Assembly: GCA_900757255.1 (NCBI GenBank)
Contig: CAAENE010000127.1
Location: 1 to 6,024, forward strand
Reading direction: 5' to 3'
DNA length: 6,024 nt
Source of the DNA: Clostridia bacterium
GTDB lineage: Bacteria > Bacillota > Clostridia > HGM11514
Shown: piece after piece, positions 1 through 4,711 of the stretch
Numbering within the stretch: position 1 is the first letter of the stretch
Layout of the letters: each line of letters opens with the position of its first letter
Program-made: the position numbers and the translations under genes
Notes under the pieces: model-generated
What the model was told of the DNA's origin: nothing
Database searches by the model: none
The model's input: only the letters and a program-made list of their open reading frames with translations

Positions 1-1
1 A

Positions 2-220
2 TACCAGTCGCAGGTGGATATCAATTTAAATAATATCATGAAAATATTTACTGTTATCACTGCGATTTGTATGCCCTTGACTCTGATTGCGGGCTGGTAT
101 GGAATGAACCTGCAAATGCCGGAATTTCATTTATCTTATGCATATCCGGTTATCATTATCGTCAGCCTGGCAATTGTAGTTGCCTGTATTCTCTTTTTTA
201 AACGCAAAAAATGGTTTTAA
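2..220 (+). CDS. corA: CorA-family magnesium transporter, C-terminal fragment (5' end outside window)
   Basis: The reading frame is open from the first bases of the window and ends at TAA 218-220, so only the last 72 or so residues are present. It holds the hallmark of CorA channels: the end of the long cytoplasmic helix (YQSQVDINLNNIMK), a first membrane segment, then the signature YGMN that forms the selectivity loop for hydrated Mg2+. A short periplasmic loop, a second membrane segment (about YAYPVIIIVSLAIVVACILF) and the basic C-terminal tail KRKKWF follow. CorA works as a homopentamer in the cytoplasmic membrane and takes up Mg2+ (sometimes Co2+ or Ni2+). The GTG at 14 is internal and not the real start. 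No clear terminator is visible in the 66 bases before the next gene. The family is certain; the metal specificity is inferred from the GMN motif. Confidence 0.93.
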   Translation, partial: YQSQVDINLNNIMKIFTVITAICMPLTLIAGWYGMNLQMPEFHLSYAYPVIIIVSLAIVVACILFFKRKKWF

Positions 221-286
221 ATTTGGATATGGACTTGGATTGATTTTCATGCTTTTTTTCAGAAATCTATTATAGCAGGAGGCGCC

Positions 287-1219
287 ATGGACGCACTTGT
301 TTTATCATTTCATGTTGTACTGCCGCTGTTTTTCATGATGGCGCTGGGATATTTTGTAAGATGCATCAATCTGGTGGACGAAAAGAGCTTTAAGGTGATG
401 AACAACCTGGTGTTTCGGGTTTTCCTGCCGCTGATGCTGTTTTCCAATATTTATCACACCCATACGCAAATCGAAGGGAAACTGATAGCGTTTGCTGTCA
501 TTGCAGTTCTTTCCTTATTTATAATACTTTGCTGCATGATTCCCCTCATCGAAAAGGACAACCGCAAGCGCGGAGTCATGATACAGGGTATCATGCGGAG
601 CAATTTCGTCATATTCGGCTTGCCGGTGGCAATATCGGTATTCGGGGAAGAGAACGCCGGTGTACCGTCCATGATGATAGCCGTCGTTATCCCAATGTTC
701 AATATACTGTCGGTATTGGTACTGGAGCTTTATCGGGGCGGCAGGATAGATTTTCGGCGAATCATTCGGGGGCTTGTGACCAACCCGTTGATTATTGCGT
801 CTGTTTTGGGTCTTACCATGATGGGCTTTCACATCACACTGCCTTATGTGGCAGATAAGACGATAACTGACCTTGCCGGTATCGCCACGCCGCTGGCCCT
901 GATTATCTTAGGCGGGTCGATTCATTTTGACAAGGTAAAACAGAATCTTCGCCAGCTCGCCGTCACTCTTACAGGGCGGCTCGTCATTGTACCGCTGATA
1001 CTGGTGCCGATAGCGGCGATAATGGGCTTTCGGGGCGTGGAACTGCTTTCCGTCTTTATCATGGCGGGCGCGCCGACGGCAGTATCCTCTTTCACCATGG
1101 CGGAACAAATGGAAGCAGACGGCGAATTTGCCGGGCAAATCGTCGTATTTGGCTCAACTTTTTGTATTATCACGATATTTCTCTGGATTTTCTGCCTGAA
1201 ACAAATCGGGCTGATTTAA
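287..1219 (+). CDS. AEC-family (auxin efflux carrier-like) permease
   Basis: This 310-residue protein is almost entirely hydrophobic, with about ten predicted membrane segments in two groups of five (roughly residues 4-25, 35-55, 65-88, 101-120, 124-148, then 162-182, 192-212, 225-247, 250-275 and 283-305). Short charged cytoplasmic links separate them. Length, topology and motifs such as the N-terminal LPLFFMMALGYFVR, RSNFVIFGLPVA and GAPTAVSSFTMAEQM fit the bacterial AEC family (Mem_trans). Known bacterial members move organic acids such as malate or malonate, or amino-acid derivatives, but the substrate cannot be read from the sequence. The ATG at 287 has an AGGAGG at 277-282, four bases upstream. 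A cupin gene follows after 28 bases with its own ribosome binding site, so the two are probably co-transcribed. Family confident, substrate unknown. Confidence 0.9.
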   Translation: MDALVLSFHVVLPLFFMMALGYFVRCINLVDEKSFKVMNNLVFRVFLPLMLFSNIYHTHTQIEGKLIAFAVIAVLSLFIILCCMIPLIEKDNRKRGVMIQGIMRSNFVIFGLPVAISVFGEENAGVPSMMIAVVIPMFNILSVLVLELYRGGRIDFRRIIRGLVTNPLIIASVLGLTMMGFHITLPYVADKTITDLAGIATPLALIILGGSIHFDKVKQNLRQLAVTLTGRLVIVPLILVPIAAIMGFRGVELLSVFIMAGAPTAVSSFTMAEQMEADGEFAGQIVVFGSTFCIITIFLWIFCLKQIGLI

Positions 1220-1247
1220 CTCTCATAATGAAAGAAGGAATCACAAA

Positions 1248-1577
1248 ATGATAATTGATTTTCAAACAATAGAAGAAACGGTTATCCCGCAGTTTAAGGG
1301 CGGTGAAAAAGAATTTGCTGTCAAAATGCACACCGACAGCCTGAATAAAATCATGCGCGGACGGCTGATACCCGGCGCATCCATTGGCCTTCACACCCAT
1401 GAAACCGGCAGTGAGATCATTTATATTTTGCAGGGCAGGGGCAAGGTGCTGTATGACGGCGTATATGAACCGGTAGAGAGCGGCCTGTGCCACTACTGCC
1501 CCAAAGGGCATTCGCACAGCCTCATCAACGACAGCGATGCAGACCTGATTTTCTTCGCCGTCGTTCCGGAACAGTAA
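1248..1577 (+). CDS. Small single-domain cupin protein
   Basis: This 109-residue protein is essentially one cupin beta-barrel. Both family motifs match exactly. Motif 1, G(X5)HXH(X4)E(X6)G, runs from G43 to G63 with ligands H49, H51 and E56. Motif 2, G(X5)PXG(X2)H(X3)N, runs from G79 to N94 with H90. The full 3-His/1-Glu metal site is therefore intact, and a bound divalent metal is expected. Single cupins of this size include small-molecule isomerases, dioxygenases and sugar- or ligand-binding proteins, so the reaction cannot be stated. The ATG at 1248 follows GAAGGA at 1234-1239. The gene sits 28 bases after the AEC permease and may act on the compound that permease moves, which is inference from proximity only. 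A 12-bp perfect hairpin follows five bases after the stop. Confidence 0.9.
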   Translation: MIIDFQTIEETVIPQFKGGEKEFAVKMHTDSLNKIMRGRLIPGASIGLHTHETGSEIIYILQGRGKVLYDGVYEPVESGLCHYCPKGHSHSLINDSDADLIFFAVVPEQ

Positions 1578-1581
1578 AAGA

Positions 1582-1611
1582 TTTGCTCTTTTGTCCGGCC
1601 AAAAGAGCAAA
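1582..1611 (+). repeat. Perfect 12-bp hairpin just after the cupin gene
   Basis: The arms TTTGCTCTTTTG (1582-1593) and CAAAAGAGCAAA (1600-1611) pair fully around the loop TCCGGC. It begins five bases after the cupin stop codon and could end or protect the upstream transcript. No U-tract follows the 3' arm (the next bases are AAGCCGCTGGG), so it is not a canonical intrinsic terminator. It opens a longer palindrome-rich stretch. Confidence 0.6.
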
Positions 1612-1612
1612 A

Positions 1613-1782
1613 AGCCGCTGGGGGTCCGATTCCCCCAGACCCCTAAACGGCTCTCCGAGGGAAGATGGGCGCTGAGGTCCTTGTTACTGCACATCTCTGT
1701 AGACTGCTCGTCACAGTGCGCTTATCTCATGTCCCCCGAACCCCTAAAACGACCGCTCCGCGGGGAAGAAAGCCGTTGGGGG
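1613..1782. repeat. Palindrome-rich intergenic repeat, two diverged direct copies
   Basis: This gene-free stretch contains related blocks in direct orientation. Block A is AGCCG(C/T)TGGGGG at 1613-1624 and 1771-1782, differing at one base. Block B is CCCCC..ACCCCTAAA..CG followed by CTCCG(A/C)GGGGAAGA-like sequence, at about 1632-1665 and 1733-1768. The first copy folds into CTGGGGG (1618-1624) / CCCCCAG (1632-1638), with an outer AGCCG (1613-1617) / CGGCT (1648-1652). The second copy contains CCGC-TCC-GCGG (1753-1763). Reading frames exist across the area, but none has a ribosome binding site or a recognisable product. The arrangement suggests a dispersed palindromic repeat or a degenerate small mobile element, but only a genome-wide search would show whether other copies exist. 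Confidence 0.5.
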
Positions 1783-1838
1783 CTATATACTGCCCGTCTA
1801 TGAGAGCGGATATCATCCAAGGATTTGAACATAATAAA

Positions 1839-1860
1839 ACCGCCGGCAAAAACCGGCGGT
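1839..1860 (-). terminator. Intrinsic terminator of the minus-strand CBS/DUF3343 genes
   Basis: On the minus strand the arms ACCGCCGG and CCGGCGGT pair perfectly (8 bp, loop TTTTTG) and are followed by TTTATTATG. It lies about 43 bases past the stop codon of the CBS gene, the right place to end a leftward transcript. On the plus strand the stem is followed by A residues only, so it acts leftward. Confidence 0.7.
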
Positions 1861-1880
1861 AAAAAAAGAGCTTTATGTAG

Positions 1881-1896
1881 GGAGGGAAATCCCTCC
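1881..1896 (-). repeat. Short GC-rich hairpin downstream of the CBS gene
   Basis: GGAGGG (1881-1886) and CCCTCC (1891-1896) form a 6-bp stem around AAAT, seven bases past the CBS stop codon and ahead of the stronger terminator hairpin. It may act as a 3'-end stabilising or pause structure. It lacks a convincing U-tract of its own. Confidence 0.4.
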
Positions 1897-1903
1897 GGTT
1901 TGT

Positions 1904-2314
1904 TTATTCCGAAATATCCGTCAATGCGCGCGCGCTTTCCATGCCGTAACAGGAGGTAGCCATATCACCCAGGGCAACCATGCCGACAACCTTGTTGTCC
2001 TCGGTGACGGGCAGGCGGCGGATTTGCTTTTGAGCCATGATGCGGGTCGCCTCGGCAACATCCAAAGACGCGTCGACAGTTTCAACGCTGGAGGTCATAA
2101 CATCTTTCGCACATTTGAGCGCAGGGTCTTCGTCCTCGGCGATACAGCGGACTACAATGTCCCGGTCGGTTATGATACCAACTACTTCATGGGCTTCATT
2201 GCAGACAGGAATGGAACCGATATTGTGGTGTTTCATTTTTTCAGCAACCTGTGTAAGGGAAGTGCCCGCTTGAACACAAATACACGGGTCGGACATAATA
2301 TCTTTAATCTGCAT
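1904..2314 (-). CDS. Two-CBS-domain protein
   Basis: This 136-residue protein consists of a tandem CBS pair (Bateman module) and nothing else: CBS1 at about residues 8-59 and CBS2 at about 74-124. Both show the usual pattern of DIM/DVM at the start, an IPV/LPV strand in the middle and GIITDRDI or GMVALGDM at the end. The DRD turn is typical of adenine-nucleotide-binding pairs. Stand-alone CBS-pair proteins of this length (YhcV- or Hrp1-like) are thought to sense AMP, ATP or similar ligands and affect partner proteins in the cytoplasm. The ligand and partner here are unknown. The ATG at 2314 is preceded on the minus strand by GGAGG (2324-2320) at a five-base spacing, and an ATG four bases further upstream is out of frame. 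The gene lies 70 bases downstream of the DUF3343 gene and probably shares its transcript. Confidence 0.92.
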   Translation of the reverse strand: MQIKDIMSDPCICVQAGTSLTQVAEKMKHHNIGSIPVCNEAHEVVGIITDRDIVVRCIAEDEDPALKCAKDVMTSSVETVDASLDVAEATRIMAQKQIRRLPVTEDNKVVGMVALGDMATSCYGMESARALTDISE

Positions 2315-2384
2315 ACATGCCTCCGATAAAACGTAATGTTACCGCCAAAGCATAGCGGTAAAAACTATTATGCCCGAAAAATCA

Positions 2385-2630
2385 TTATTCATACAATTTA
2401 AATTGATTGTTACATTTGGTACAGATTCTTTTTATGTTCACATTCTGGTCTTTGGCAATCTGCCTGACCTTTTGAAGGTTGCGTGTATCGGTGATGACGC
2501 AGTAGCTGCACCCTGAAACGGTGATTTCCTTGGGCGTGTGCGACAATCTTGACTTGATACGGTTTTTTTCGAGCAGCTTGTGTATTTTGGTCGCTGTCGT
2601 TATAGAGGAAAAAACAAAGTAGCAGTTCAT
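2385..2630 (-). CDS. DUF3343 (putative Se/S carrier-like) small protein
   Basis: This 81-residue protein begins MNCYFVFSSITTATKIHKLLEK, the beta-strand/helix opening of the DUF3343 family, which has been named a putative selenium/sulfur carrier. The family pattern of a proline, a short hydrophobic stretch and a G-C motif is present as TPKEITVSGC. Here there is a C41-x-x-C44 pair instead of the common GCG arrangement, and a second C70-x-x-C73 pair near the end. C3 gives five cysteines in all, which fits a redox, persulfide or metal-binding role, but this is inference. The ATG at 2630 has only a modest site (GAAAGG at 2645-2640, about nine bases away). It may share a transcript with the CBS gene downstream. 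No selenium-metabolism gene is seen in this window. Family assignment is good, function unproven. Confidence 0.8.
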   Translation of the reverse strand: MNCYFVFSSITTATKIHKLLEKNRIKSRLSHTPKEITVSGCSYCVITDTRNLQKVRQIAKDQNVNIKRICTKCNNQFKLYE

Positions 2631-2665
2631 GTAATCAAACCTTTCGCTCTTTTTCGGATTATAGG

Positions 2666-2687
2666 GCCGGCAGATAAAAAAACCGGC
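2666..2687. repeat. Hairpin upstream of the DUF3343 gene
   Basis: GCCGG (2666-2670) and CCGGC (2683-2687) can pair around an A-rich 12-base loop. It would fall in the 5' leader of the DUF3343 transcript if that promoter lies to the right. No matching terminator pattern or known riboswitch was recognised. Confidence 0.35.
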
Positions 2688-2800
2688 TGGGCAAATAACG
2701 CCTCAATACAATAGTATGAAAAATGTAGAAAATTGGTGAAAGAAACTGCATGTCCATAAAAACGCAAAACAGGTATATTTTATAACCTATGCGCAGATGC

Positions 2801-2934
2801 CCCCCGCCGTATCAGCGGCGGGGGACATTTCAGACTTTCAGCGGGGGTCATAATCCCCCGCTGAAACCCTGAGAGGCAAAGCCCCCTGCGACGCTTGCAA
2901 TCGTCGCAGCGCGATTAAGCGAGCTTATCACGCT
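2801..2934. repeat. Cluster of four tandem hairpins in the divergent intergenic region
   Basis: The region 2631-3107 holds no gene. Its centre contains four consecutive inverted repeats. (1) CCCCCGCCG (2801-2809) / CGGCGGGGG (2816-2824), 9 bp. (2) TTTCAGCGGGGG (2836-2847) / CCCCCGCTGAAA (2855-2866), a perfect 12 bp with a 7-base loop. (3) CTGCGACG (2886-2893) / CGTCGCAG (2902-2909), 8 bp. (4) An imperfect one, AGCG (2908-2911) / CGCT (2931-2934) with GATTAAG/CTTATC inside. The cluster is much more GC-rich than the A-rich flanks (about 2940-2995), so it looks like an inserted palindromic element or a transcription barrier between the divergent units. None has a proper U-tract in either direction. 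Confidence 0.6.
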
Positions 2935-2995
2935 TTGCTCCGATTTAAAAAATAGAAAGAAAATAAAGAAAAATCAGAAAAAATTGAAAAAATCA

Positions 2996-3024
2996 TTGAC
3001 TATCATGCGGAACTGTGGTATATT
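2996..3024 (+). promoter_or_regulatory. Sigma-A-type promoter of the rpmG-secE-nusG-rplKA operon
   Basis: A -35 box TTGACT (2996-3001, 5/6 to consensus) and a -10 box TATATT (3019-3024, 5/6) are separated by exactly 17 bases, in an A-rich context. Transcription would start near 3031, giving a leader of about 75 bases before rpmG. A run of nine T residues (3044-3052) lies early in that leader without a preceding hairpin, so it could cause slippage or pausing but is not a terminator. Confidence 0.8.
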
Positions 3025-3107
3025 GTAAATCTAAGCAAGGGTCTTTTTTTTTGTACGCTTATTTTGAATGACAAAAATCAATAAATCTATAAATGGAGGT
3101 GCCCCGC

Positions 3108-3257
3108 ATGAGAGTGAAAATCACATTGGCCTGCACAGAATGCAAGCAGAGAAATTACAATACAATGAAGAATAAGAAAAATTCTCCTGACCGTTTGGAA
3201 ATGAACAAATATTGTAAATTCTGCAGAAAACATACTGCGCACAAGGAAACCAAATAA
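3108..3257 (+). CDS. rpmG: 50S ribosomal protein L33 (four-cysteine form)
   Basis: This short gene encodes 49 residues, starting MRVKITLACTEC and ending in a Lys/His-rich tail (HTAHKETK). L33 is a small protein of the large ribosomal subunit near the E site. The two zinc-ribbon pairs C9-x-x-C12 and C36-x-x-C39 are both intact, so this is the zinc-binding (C+) form; organisms with a zinc-starvation response often carry a second, cysteine-free copy elsewhere. The core RNYNTMKNKKNSPDRLEMNKYC is family-typical and the length is normal. The ATG at 3108 has GGAGGT at 3095-3100, seven bases away. It is the first gene of the operon, as is usual in Firmicutes where rpmG precedes secE and nusG. No tRNA-Trp gene lies between rpmG and secE. 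Confidence 0.96.
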   Translation: MRVKITLACTECKQRNYNTMKNKKNSPDRLEMNKYCKFCRKHTAHKETK

Positions 3258-3277
3258 AACCTCCGTACGTGACGAAA

Positions 3278-3296
3278 CCGCCGTTTAATCAGGCGG
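3278..3296 (+). repeat. Small hairpin between rpmG and secE
   Basis: CCGCC (3278-3282) and GGCGG (3292-3296) can form a 5-bp stem with a nine-base loop, 20 bases after the rpmG stop and just ahead of the secE ribosome binding site. There is no T-tract, so it is not a terminator. It might serve as a processing or stability element, or be chance. Confidence 0.3.
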
Positions 3297-3323
3297 CCAA
3301 ACAAGAATTGGAAGGTGAAAAAG

Positions 3324-3545
3324 ATGTCTGAAATGACAAAAAAAGCAGGTAAGACTTCCGGCGTAGGCAAATACGTCAAAGAAGTAAAAGCAGAACTGAA
3401 AAAAGTTACCTGGCCAACCTTTAAACAAATCAGAAACAATACCTTAATCGTAATCGCTGCCATTATCCTTATGTCAGCGTTTATAGCGCTGTTCGACTGG
3501 CTGTTCGGCTGGGGCGTGGCAGAACTGATCAATCTGAAAAAATAG
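3324..3545 (+). CDS. secE: Preprotein translocase subunit SecE
   Basis: This 73-residue protein has the short single-span form of SecE found in Gram-positive bacteria. SecE embraces SecY and stabilises the SecYEG protein-export channel in the cytoplasmic membrane. A Lys-rich N-terminus leads into the conserved amphipathic helix YVKEVKAELKKVTWPTFKQI, which contains the signature KVTWP. One membrane helix follows (about residues 37-58, TLIVIAAIILMSAFIALFDW), then a short tail GWGVAELINLKK. The ATG at 3324 is preferred over an in-frame GTG at 3315 because the ribosome binding site GGAAGG (3310-3315) would overlap that GTG and lies eight bases from the ATG. It is followed after 37 bases by nusG, its standard neighbour. 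Confidence 0.96.
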   Translation: MSEMTKKAGKTSGVGKYVKEVKAELKKVTWPTFKQIRNNTLIVIAAIILMSAFIALFDWLFGWGVAELINLKK

Positions 3546-3549
3546 GTAA

Positions 3550-3582
3550 GGGAGGTGCGGAAGCGGACAGCTTCCTGCATGT
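3550..3582 (+). promoter_or_regulatory. nusG translation start region: distant Shine-Dalgarno with intervening hairpin
   Basis: The only strong Shine-Dalgarno sequence upstream of nusG is GGGAGGTG at 3550-3557, leaving 25 bases to the ATG at 3583, far beyond the normal 5-9. Those bases contain a perfect hairpin, GGAAGC (3559-3564) / GGACA loop / GCTTCC (3570-3575). If it folds, the effective spacer shrinks to about 8-10 bases. No in-frame alternative start (ATG, GTG, TTG) exists between the site and 3583. An out-of-frame ATG at 3579 would encode only three codons (M-Y-G-stop). Confidence 0.65.
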
Positions 3583-4104
3583 ATGGCTGAAGGTGCTAGA
3601 TGGTATGTAGCCCATACCTATTCCGGGTATGAGAATAAAGTAAAAGCCGACATCGAAAAATCAATCGAAAACCGCAATATGCAGGACCTGATTTTAGATG
3701 TTCAAATCCCGATGGAAGAAGTCATAGAAGTCAAAGACGATAAAAAACGCGCGGTTATGAAAAAGATGTTTCCGGGCTATGTTCTCATCAAAATGGTCAT
3801 GACAGACGAAAGCTGGTATGTGGTTCGCAATACGCGCGGCTGTACCGGATTTGTGGGGCCTGGCTCTAAGCCGGTGCCGCTGACCGATGAAGAAGTGATG
3901 GCTATGGGCGTTGAGACGCCGCAGTATAATATCGATTATGAAGTCGGGGACAGTGTGAAAGTGACGGACGGCCCGCTGGAAAGCTTTATCGGCGTGGTCG
4001 AAGAAATCAATATGGAAAAGAAAAAAATCAGGGTCTGCGTCTCCATGTTCGGACGTGAAACCCCTGTTGAACTGGAATTTAACCAGGTAGAACCATTATC
4101 ATGA
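3583..4104 (+). CDS. nusG: Transcription elongation/antitermination factor NusG
   Basis: This 173-residue protein has normal NusG length and both domains. The N-terminal NGN domain (about residues 5-110) includes RWYVAHTYSGYENKV, the MKKMFPGYVLIKM strand and SWYVVRNTRGCTGFVG, which contacts the RNA polymerase clamp. The C-terminal KOW domain (about 121-172) starts GDSVKVTDGPLESFIGVVEEIN and ends VELEFNQVEPL; it binds Rho or ribosomal protein S10. NusG tunes pausing and couples transcription to translation. Other than ATG 3583 there is no usable start, and the N-terminus matches the family, so the start is secure despite the unusual ribosome binding site spacing. It follows secE and precedes rplK, the conserved bacterial order. 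A short hairpin with five T residues begins a few bases after its stop. Confidence 0.97.
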   Translation: MAEGARWYVAHTYSGYENKVKADIEKSIENRNMQDLILDVQIPMEEVIEVKDDKKRAVMKKMFPGYVLIKMVMTDESWYVVRNTRGCTGFVGPGSKPVPLTDEEVMAMGVETPQYNIDYEVGDSVKVTDGPLESFIGVVEEINMEKKKIRVCVSMFGRETPVELEFNQVEPLS

Positions 4105-4109
4105 TAATC

Positions 4110-4130
4110 AGCGGCATAACGCCGCTTTTT
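4110..4130 (+). terminator. Weak intrinsic terminator/attenuator between nusG and rplK
   Basis: AGCGGC (4110-4115) and GCCGCT (4121-4126) form a 6-bp stem with loop ATAAC, followed by TTTT (five T including the stem end). It has terminator shape but is short. I see no good promoter between it and rplK (a CATAAT at 4195-4200 lacks a -35 box). Partial read-through, lowering or tuning rplK-rplA relative to secE-nusG, is therefore the best reading. Confidence 0.6.
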
Positions 4131-4134
4131 ATGA

Positions 4135-4214
4135 GTGGGAGGATTCGGTCTGCCAGCCTGCTGTGTATATGTGCGCCGGGCTGGGACGGCCGGACATAAT
4201 CCGCCAATTACCAC
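4135..4214 (+). promoter_or_regulatory. rplK leader: probable ribosomal protein L1 binding site (rRNA mimic)
   Basis: GTGGGAGG (4135-4142) and ACCAC (4210-4214) frame this leader. GTGG (4135-4138) pairs with CCAC (4211-4214), and after an asymmetric loop GGATT (4141-4145) pairs with AATCC (4198-4202). An extended arm follows: CGGTC (4146-4150) / GGCCG (4188-4192) and CCAGCC (4153-4158) / GGCTGG (4179-4184). As I recall it, the L1-binding stalk of 23S rRNA carries the same GGUGGGAGG ... AAAUACCACC frame, and L1 is known to repress its own operon by binding an mRNA copy of it. The rplK ribosome binding site lies eight bases after the motif. A shorter copy precedes rplA. Confidence 0.75.
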
Positions 4215-4236
4215 ATTTTTTAAGGAGGTGCACGAA

Positions 4237-4662
4237 ATGGCACAGAAAATCGCCGGTTACATCAAATTACAAATCCCGGCCGGTAAAGCAACTCCGGCAC
4301 CGCCTGTTGGTCCGGCACTCGGTCAGCACGGCGTAAACATCATGGGATTCTGTAAGGAATTTAACGAAAAAACTGCAAAAGACGCAGGATTGATTATCCC
4401 AGTCGTCATTACCGTTTACGCGGACAGGTCCTTTACTTTTGTAACAAAGACCCCGCCGGCAGCAGTTTTAATTAAGAAAGCCTGCAACATCAACAGCGGT
4501 TCGGGCGTACCGAACAAAACCAAAGTCGCTCAGTTGAGCAAAGACGCGCTGCGTCAGATTGCAGAAACTAAGATGCCCGACCTCAACGCTTCATCAATCG
4601 AGTCCGCAATGAAAATGATTGCCGGAACAGCAAGAAGCATGGGCGTAACAATCGAAGAGTAA
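4237..4662 (+). CDS. rplK: 50S ribosomal protein L11
   Basis: The product is exactly 141 residues, the standard L11 length. L11 sits at the GTPase-associated centre of the large subunit on the 1070 region of 23S rRNA, where thiostrepton binds and where RelA senses uncharged tRNA. The N-terminal domain shows GYIKLQIPAGKATPAPPVGP and LGQHGVNIMGFCKEFNEKT, including the proline-rich segment linked to thiostrepton sensitivity. The C-terminal RNA-binding domain has TKTPPAAVLIKKA and ends IAGTARSMGVTIEE. The ATG at 4237 has a strong AAGGAGGTG at 4222-4230. An in-frame GTG at 4135 is rejected because it lies inside the structured leader and would add 34 residues unknown in the family. Translation is probably repressed by L1 through the leader motif. 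Confidence 0.98.
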   Translation: MAQKIAGYIKLQIPAGKATPAPPVGPALGQHGVNIMGFCKEFNEKTAKDAGLIIPVVITVYADRSFTFVTKTPPAAVLIKKACNINSGSGVPNKTKVAQLSKDALRQIAETKMPDLNASSIESAMKMIAGTARSMGVTIEE

Positions 4663-4695
4663 CGTGGGAGGAGAGAGGTTATCCGCGTAACCACG
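4663..4695 (+). promoter_or_regulatory. rplK-rplA intergenic: second probable L1 binding site
   Basis: Directly after the rplK stop codon, CGTGG (4663-4667) pairs with CCACG (4691-4695). Inside it, GGA (4670-4672) can pair with TCC (4682-4684), giving the same GTGGGAGGA ... TCCGC..AA.CCAC order as the rplK leader but with a much shorter arm. The motif ends one base before the rplA ribosome binding site (AAGGAGG, 4697-4703), so bound L1 would block ribosome entry at its own gene. Confidence 0.75.
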
Positions 4696-4711
4696 GAAGG
4701 AGGATAAGAAA

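Noticed and set aside
515..858. Overlapping frames on both strands inside the AEC gene
   Set aside because: The membrane-protein frame is clearly the coding one; the others show no motif and no supported start.
1170..1694. 174-codon open frame on the minus strand over the cupin gene
   Set aside because: It lies antisense to a cupin with two perfect motifs, has no recognisable family and no good ribosome binding site, and runs through the palindromic repeat.
1591..1862. Short plus-strand frames in the 1578-1903 gap
   Set aside because: They translate palindromic repeats into Pro/Arg/Ser-rich sequence without a ribosome binding site or homologous family.
2339..2361. Hairpin TTACCGC/GCGGTAA between the DUF3343 and CBS genes as a terminator
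   Set aside because: No T-tract follows on the minus strand; it may be a processing or weak pause site, but I cannot support a terminator call.
2771..2788. AGGTATA...TATAACCT imperfect palindrome as an operator or promoter
   Set aside because: It is AT-rich, has a bulge and has no associated promoter boxes, so chance is a good explanation.
2801..2934. CRISPR array or riboswitch in the hairpin cluster
   Set aside because: The stems differ from one another, with no repeat-spacer periodicity, and no known aptamer core was recognised.
3315..3323. Upstream in-frame GTG start for secE
   Set aside because: The GTG overlaps the GGAAGG ribosome binding site that correctly serves ATG 3324.
3258..3323. 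tRNA-Trp gene between rpmG and secE, as found in some bacteria
   Set aside because: The gap is too short, with no cloverleaf or T-loop sequence.
3155..3580. 141-codon minus-strand frame antisense to rpmG and secE
   Set aside because: It is the shadow of two certain genes and matches no known family.
4135..4236. N-terminal extension of rplK from GTG 4135
   Set aside because: It would translate the L1-binding leader and add residues absent from the L11 family; ATG 4237 has an ideal ribosome binding site and gives exactly 141 residues.
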